From NCBI GenBank assembly GCA_043718945.1, contig JAYSUV010000567.1, positions 1 to 9,564 of the forward strand: 9,564 bases of DNA, in the 5' to 3' direction. The DNA comes from TH-plancto1 sp043718945 (GTDB taxonomy: Bacteria; Planctomycetota; Planctomycetia; Planctomycetales; Planctomycetaceae). Each line of letters opens with the position of its first letter. Within the stretch, counting starts at the first letter, position 1. Below are positions 5,870-9,564 of this stretch, in pieces. The notes below the pieces were generated by a model. It saw only the letters and a program-made list of their open reading frames with translations, was not told the DNA's origin and did not search any database. Made by a program: the position numbers and the translations under genes.

Positions 5870-7462
5870 ATGCAAGCGGGGGAAAGGATTCCCATGATCG
5901 ACGGTGTGGAAGTATCTGTGTCTCCCGATCCACTGGCGATCGATCTGCGCCAACGGTTCGGCATGGACCTCGGCCATCGTCGCGATGAGCACGCGCTGCA
6001 GCACGCGGGTCGCATCCTCGAACACCTGCGAACCCAGCTCGCCGAACTCGATCGCCGCGAACAAAACCTGAACAGCCAGCTCTCCAGCATGGATCAGGAG
6101 CGGCGCTCGCTCCGCCTGTGGAGTTCCCAGTTCACCGAGGACGCCGAACGCCGGGAGCAGGAACTCCGCGCCCGCGAGATCAAGCTGGCCGAACGCGAAT
6201 CGGCCAGCGACGCTTACGCCGCTGAAGTCGAGTCGCGAGAGAAATCACTGGCGGCTGAGTGGGAGACCGTAGCTGCCGCCCGAGCTGCGATGAAGTCGGA
6301 ACTGGCCCAGGAGATCGAAACCGAACGCCGGGAACTCGCCGAAGGGCAGCGTCGCCTCGAAATTGACAGCCGTGAACTCCAGCGGGTGCAAAGCGAGTTC
6401 GATCACTCGCAGGTCCTCCAACTGGAGAATCAGCGCCGCGAGGTGGAAGCCCTCCGTGCAGAACGACTCGGTGAAGTGGACCGTCGCGAGGCCGATGTCT
6501 CGCGCCGTGAGATTGATGTCGAGAAGCGGGCGAGGTTCCACGAAGACCATCTCGACCGTGTGCGGCGCGATCTGGCGGACCAGCGGCGCGACCTCGAACG
6601 CGAACGACAACGCCAGCGGGTCTGGATCGAACAAGTCGAAGAATCGATCCGGCTGCGGCTCTTACATGTCCGGCGGTATCGCAACCTGGTGGCTCAGCGC
6701 GAACAATCGATCGAACACGAGCGGGAACTGCACCTGCAATCGAAGCAGGTTTCCGAGAACGAAATCGCGACCATTCGCCGATTGTTGCAAGAGCAGTGGC
6801 TCGCCTTCGATCAGGAGAAACAGACCCATCTGGTCGAACTCGAACGACGGAATTCTGAACTCGCCCAGCGCCAAAGCACTATGGAGATCAAATCTCAGAC
6901 GGTCGAGCAGTTGTGGAGCGAAGTCGATCTGGCCAATCAGGACCTGCTGGAGCAACGCGTCATCGTCACCCAGATCCGCGCGGAACTCGATCACAGCCTT
7001 GGCAGTGACGAAACCGACTCCCGAATACAAGAGTTGCAGTCCCGCTTGCATGAGCAGTGGCGGCATGTCCGCGAATCGCTCATCGAGCAGCGGAATGAGA
7101 TCGAGACCTCCCGGCAGTCGCTCCATCGCCAGCGCGGCGAGTTTTCCAGTGAACGCGAGGTCCTCACCACCTGGGTCGGCCAACGCGAATTCCAGCTGCG
7201 CGCCTTCGAGGAGGCGATGACCCGCGAACGATCGCAATCCCAGGAGACCGAGAACCGCTGGTCTGCCGCCCGCGAGCGCTGGCGAGAAGAAAAGATGGAA
7301 GCGGAAAACGTGATCCGCGGGCTCCTGCTCCAACTGGAGATCATGGTCGCTGATGCCCCCGAGCCGGCATTTCCACAGGCTCCACTGACCCCGACAGCGT
7401 CTCCGAGTTCCGCTGATCCCCAGCCGCTCACCGAGTACGGCGAACTGATCGCCGCAGCTTGA
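5870..7462 (+). CDS. Long cytoplasmic coiled-coil protein, function unknown
   Basis: I do not recognise a named family. From ATG 5870 the product is 530 residues with no signal peptide and no membrane segment. A short N-terminal part (MQAGERIPMIDGVEVS, then SPDPLAIDLRQRFGMD) leads into an almost continuous charged coiled coil from about residue 35 to 490, dominated by Glu, Arg, Gln and Leu with runs such as READVSRREIDVEKR and RRDLADQRRDLERERQRQR. Tryptophan recurs within the coil (RVWIEQ, QEQWLAF, EQLWSEV, HEQWRHV, RERWREE). The last 37 residues are a Pro/Ala/Ser tail ending GELIAAA. There is no cysteine. SMC or Rad50 ATPase motifs are absent, so SMC-like labels would rest only on coil composition. 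The start is uncertain: AAGGTGG (5856-5862) supports ATG 5870, GGAAAGGA (5881-5888) supports ATG 5894, and a TTG at 5810 is also open. A structural or scaffolding role is inference. Confidence 0.8.
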   Translation: MQAGERIPMIDGVEVSVSPDPLAIDLRQRFGMDLGHRRDEHALQHAGRILEHLRTQLAELDRREQNLNSQLSSMDQERRSLRLWSSQFTEDAERREQELRAREIKLAERESASDAYAAEVESREKSLAAEWETVAAARAAMKSELAQEIETERRELAEGQRRLEIDSRELQRVQSEFDHSQVLQLENQRREVEALRAERLGEVDRREADVSRREIDVEKRARFHEDHLDRVRRDLADQRRDLERERQRQRVWIEQVEESIRLRLLHVRRYRNLVAQREQSIEHERELHLQSKQVSENEIATIRRLLQEQWLAFDQEKQTHLVELERRNSELAQRQSTMEIKSQTVEQLWSEVDLANQDLLEQRVIVTQIRAELDHSLGSDETDSRIQELQSRLHEQWRHVRESLIEQRNEIETSRQSLHRQRGEFSSEREVLTTWVGQREFQLRAFEEAMTRERSQSQETENRWSAARERWREEKMEAENVIRGLLLQLEIMVADAPEPAFPQAPLTPTASPSSADPQPLTEYGELIAAA

Positions 7463-7544
7463 TGTGCGAGTGACACTGCGTGGCAAGCGAGGGATTGTCG
7501 GGTCGATTGCTCGTCCGGTTTCATGACACCGGGATGAACGCCGC

Positions 7545-7674
7545 ACATGAGAATCGCCAGCCCGCTGCGCCAGCAAGGGTTGCTGGTACGCGGCCCTGGC
7601 TGGCGTAGCGGGCTGGGCAGCTCGCCCCGAACGGCACGCCTTGGAACCGTTCTGGACTGCGGGTATTCTCATGT
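7545..7674. repeat. 130-base nested inverted-repeat element
   Basis: Outer ends are a perfect 10-base inverted pair: ACATGAGAAT (7545-7554) and ATTCTCATGT (7665-7674). Inside, 7556-7574 pairs with 7599-7617 (17 of 19 bases), CCAGCAA/TTGCTGG pairs at 7570-7576 and 7580-7586 around GGG, and GAACGG/CCGTTC pairs at 7629-7634 and 7647-7652. The AGCCCGCT and CGCCAGC strings resemble short palindromic intergenic repeats of planctomycete genomes. The element could be a small non-autonomous mobile element with defined ends. No transposase is encoded. Confidence 0.65.
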
Positions 7675-7761
7675 CGAGGCCAATCTCCAGGCATGTGGGA
7701 GAAACGGCCCACGTTCCCGGCGGTCTGTACGTAGACTTTTCCGGGTGGTTGTGCAGCGGTC

Positions 7762-7767
7762 GAGGGA
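7762..7767 (+). promoter_or_regulatory. Ribosome binding site that decides the start at 7775
   Basis: GAGGGA lies seven bases before the ATG at 7775 and, with the signal peptide that begins there, sets the start over the open upstream frame. Confidence 0.6.
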
Positions 7768-7774
7768 CAGCGTC

Positions 7775-9403
7775 ATGTCGAGATTTCTGAGTGTGCGGTG
7801 GATCGTTCTGGGCTTACTGCTGTGGCCGGTTTCGGTCCAGGCCCAGGCACCTGCGAATCCGCGAGACGTGGCCGCACAGATTGACGCCCTTGTCTCTGAG
7901 CGGTGGGCCGCAGACAAGATCACTCCTGCGGCGATCTCGGACGATGCGGAGTTCTGTCGACGGGTCTATCTCGATCTGTGTGGCCGAATTCCTCCGGCGT
8001 CCGAGGTCCGCGACTTCCTCGCCGATACCGCTCCCGACAAGCGGGCCAAGCTGGTCGACAAGCTCCTGGACAGTCCGACGTATATTGTGAACTACACAAA
8101 CGTCTGGCGGGCGATCATGCTCCCCGAGGCGTCGAGCGATGAGACGATCCGGTTCTTGCTGCCTGGGTTCGAGGCGTGGCTCCGCTCGCGTCTGGCCGAG
8201 AACCGAAATTTCGCCCAGATCGCGGAGGAGTTGCTGACGCTGCCCCTGGGGACAGAGGCGATGGAAAACTTCCAGCAACCCAGCGCCCCCAGCCCACTGG
8301 CCTTCTATCGGGCCAAACAAGGCAAGCCCGAAGAGATCGCCGGAGCCAGCGCCCGGATGTTCCTCGGGGTGCGGATCGAGTGTGCCCAGTGCCACAATCA
8401 CCCGTTCGACAAATGGAAGCGCGAGGAGTTCTGGAGCTACGCCGCCTTCTTCAAAGACACAGCGACGATGCAGGCTCCGGCCACTGTCGTAGAGAAGGCG
8501 GTCGAGGCCGTCACCGGTGCCAAGCCAGTTGACGACCAGCGGTCGATCAAGATCCCCGACACCGAGATCGTCGTACAGACGCGTTTCCTTGGCGGCGCGG
8601 AACCCGACTGGTCGACCATCTCCGACAGCCGCGCCAACCTCGCCCAGTGGGTCATCTCGAAAGAGAATCCCTACTTTGCGAAGGCCGCTGTCAACCGCGT
8701 CTGGGCGCACCACTTCGGGGTCGGGATCGTCGACCCGGTGGATGACTTTGGTTCCAACAATCCGCCGAGCCATCCCGAGGTGCTGGATCTGCTCGCCAAG
8801 GAATTCATCGCCCACGACTACGACTTCAAGTTCCTGATCCGCACGATCACTGCAACCCAGGCGTACCAGCTCACCTCCGTCCGCTCGCACCAGAGCCAGG
8901 ACAACCCCCGCCAGTTCGCCCGCATGCCCGTGCGTGGGCTGACAGCTGAGCAGATCTTCGACTCACTCGCCCAGGCCACCGGCTACTTGCAACCGTTCGA
9001 CCCGGAACAGACGCTGAACTTCAATCAGGACCAGGCCCGCCAGGAGTTCCTGGAAACGTTCGAGACCGACACCGGCATCGAACGCCAGAGTACGATCTTG
9101 CAGGCTCTGTCGCTGATGAATGGGTCGTTCGCGTCGGACGCGACCAGCGTGCAGGAGTTGCTGCGGTCGAGGAACGATAAGAACGGCACTCTCATCGCGA
9201 TCGCCGAAGCCCCATTCTTCACGCCCGACCAGCGAGTCGAGGCTCTCTTTCTGGCCACGCTAAGCCGCTTCCCGACCGACACTGAGAGGGCGCGATTCCT
9301 GACGTACTTGAAGGACCACGAGGCCACCGATGTTCCCAACCGACCGCTGGCCGATCTGTTCTGGACACTATTGAATACAACGGAGTTTCTGTCGAACCAC
9401 TAA
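7775..9403 (+). CDS. Secreted DUF1549/DUF1553 protein with CAQCH motif
   Basis: The 542-residue product starts MSRFLSVRWIVLGLLLWPVS, a signal peptide with a likely cleavage after VQA (residue 23), so it is exported. DUF1549 (PSCyt2) occupies roughly residues 28-230: it opens with AAQIDALVSERW, includes DDAEFCRRVYLDLCGRIPP, and ends in ECAQCHNHPFDKWKREEFW, where C203-C206-H207 form a CxxCH pattern as in c-type cytochromes. DUF1553 (PSD1) covers about 270 to the end, with NPYFAKAAVNRVWAHHFGVG and DFGSNNPPSHPEVLDLLA. The families are found mainly in Planctomycetes and Verrucomicrobia and their biochemical role is unknown; links to polysaccharide breakdown and to sulfatase-like DUF1501 partners have been suggested. 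This is a compact form: it lacks the N-terminal PSCyt1 cytochrome domain and the LamG or PA14 inserts of the 700-1100-residue members. Whether haem is bound is not settled by a single CxxCH. Confidence 0.93.
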   Translation: MSRFLSVRWIVLGLLLWPVSVQAQAPANPRDVAAQIDALVSERWAADKITPAAISDDAEFCRRVYLDLCGRIPPASEVRDFLADTAPDKRAKLVDKLLDSPTYIVNYTNVWRAIMLPEASSDETIRFLLPGFEAWLRSRLAENRNFAQIAEELLTLPLGTEAMENFQQPSAPSPLAFYRAKQGKPEEIAGASARMFLGVRIECAQCHNHPFDKWKREEFWSYAAFFKDTATMQAPATVVEKAVEAVTGAKPVDDQRSIKIPDTEIVVQTRFLGGAEPDWSTISDSRANLAQWVISKENPYFAKAAVNRVWAHHFGVGIVDPVDDFGSNNPPSHPEVLDLLAKEFIAHDYDFKFLIRTITATQAYQLTSVRSHQSQDNPRQFARMPVRGLTAEQIFDSLAQATGYLQPFDPEQTLNFNQDQARQEFLETFETDTGIERQSTILQALSLMNGSFASDATSVQELLRSRNDKNGTLIAIAEAPFFTPDQRVEALFLATLSRFPTDTERARFLTYLKDHEATDVPNRPLADLFWTLLNTTEFLSNH

Positions 9404-9499
9404 CGCCCGGTCCCCGCGCTGGATCGAAGCTGTCGCAGACTGAGATGAGCGACTGCCTGCCCACTCCGTCCTTGCACTGCAAACGGTTGAAGTCCGCAC

Positions 9500-9564
9500 A
9501 TGCTGAGAGAAATTCTGCGGCCCGACTCACTCCCGACCCCGGTGGCGTCCGGGTCATTCCCGGG
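9500..9564 (+). CDS. Possible start of a further gene (partial)
   Basis: An ATG at 9500, 96 bases after the DUF1549/1553 stop, opens a frame reading MLREILRPDSLPTPVASGSF to the window edge. DUF1501 proteins are usually encoded right after DUF1549/1553 genes and begin with a short N-terminal region before a twin-arginine-like signal, so this position is where one would be expected. The visible residues contain no diagnostic motif. Another ATG at 9445 is open in a different frame. Only the position supports the call. Confidence 0.3.
   Translation, partial: MLREILRPDSLPTPVASGSFP

Larger units (their letters stand above)
7463..7774. other. Intergenic region with palindromes, no gene seen
   Basis: The downstream gene's frame is open back to an ATG at 7547, but that would place 76 residues encoded by an inverted-repeat element in front of a perfect signal peptide, so I treat it as non-coding. 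It contains a small stem CCGGT/ACCGG (7515-7519 and 7528-7532) without a T-run, and the larger element at 7545-7674. Confidence 0.6.

Noticed and set aside
6662..7672. Open frame of 336 residues on the minus strand
   Set aside because: It lies antisense to the coiled-coil gene, whose biased codons leave the other strand open; its upstream end also runs through the 7545-7674 repeat.
7814..8890. Open frame of 358 residues on the minus strand
   Set aside because: It is wholly antisense to the DUF1549/1553 gene, which has clear family motifs.
1..9564. Search for CRISPR arrays, tRNA or rRNA genes, toxin-antitoxin pairs and defence genes
   Set aside because: No regularly spaced repeats, RNA gene signatures or matching protein motifs were seen.

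Overview
The window looks like chromosomal DNA from a planctomycete, probably of the Planctomycetaceae/Pirellulales type. The main support is a DUF1559 pseudopilin-like protein with an intact H-X9-DG motif and a DUF1549/DUF1553 protein with a CAQCH motif; both families are strongly expanded in Planctomycetes. Long gaps filled with palindromic repeats fit the same picture. No rRNA, tRNA, CRISPR array or intact mobile element is visible.

Layout. Bases 3-235 carry the frameshifted tail of an IS1182-like transposase. Bases 236-655 have no convincing gene, but hold four small hairpins in a row (349-436) and a TG dinucleotide tract framed by an inverted repeat (541-574). Bases 656-2723 form a tight plus-strand trio: a small secreted protein of unknown family, a DUF1559 protein, and an unrecognised lipoprotein. 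All three appear to be exported. Bases 2763-2942 are a compound palindromic repeat. purM (3150-4199), a purine biosynthesis gene, converges on a minus-strand nucleotide-sugar dehydrogenase (4266-5588, WbpA-like); a strong hairpin lies between them and probably ends both transcripts. Divergent from the dehydrogenase is a long, cysteine-free coiled-coil protein (5870-7462). A second palindromic element (7545-7674) precedes a compact secreted DUF1549/DUF1553 protein (7775-9403). The last bases may begin a further gene, in the place where a DUF1501 partner is often found.

How the genes fit together. There is no single pathway. purM is housekeeping. The dehydrogenase supplies nucleotide-sugar uronic acids for surface polysaccharide. 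The 656-2723 trio and the DUF1549/1553 gene are envelope or secreted accessory functions whose biochemistry is unknown. I see no convincing complete new system such as a defence island or a biosynthetic cluster. The most unusual material is the non-coding structure (hairpin array, TG tract, palindromic elements) and the orphan secreted gene next to it.
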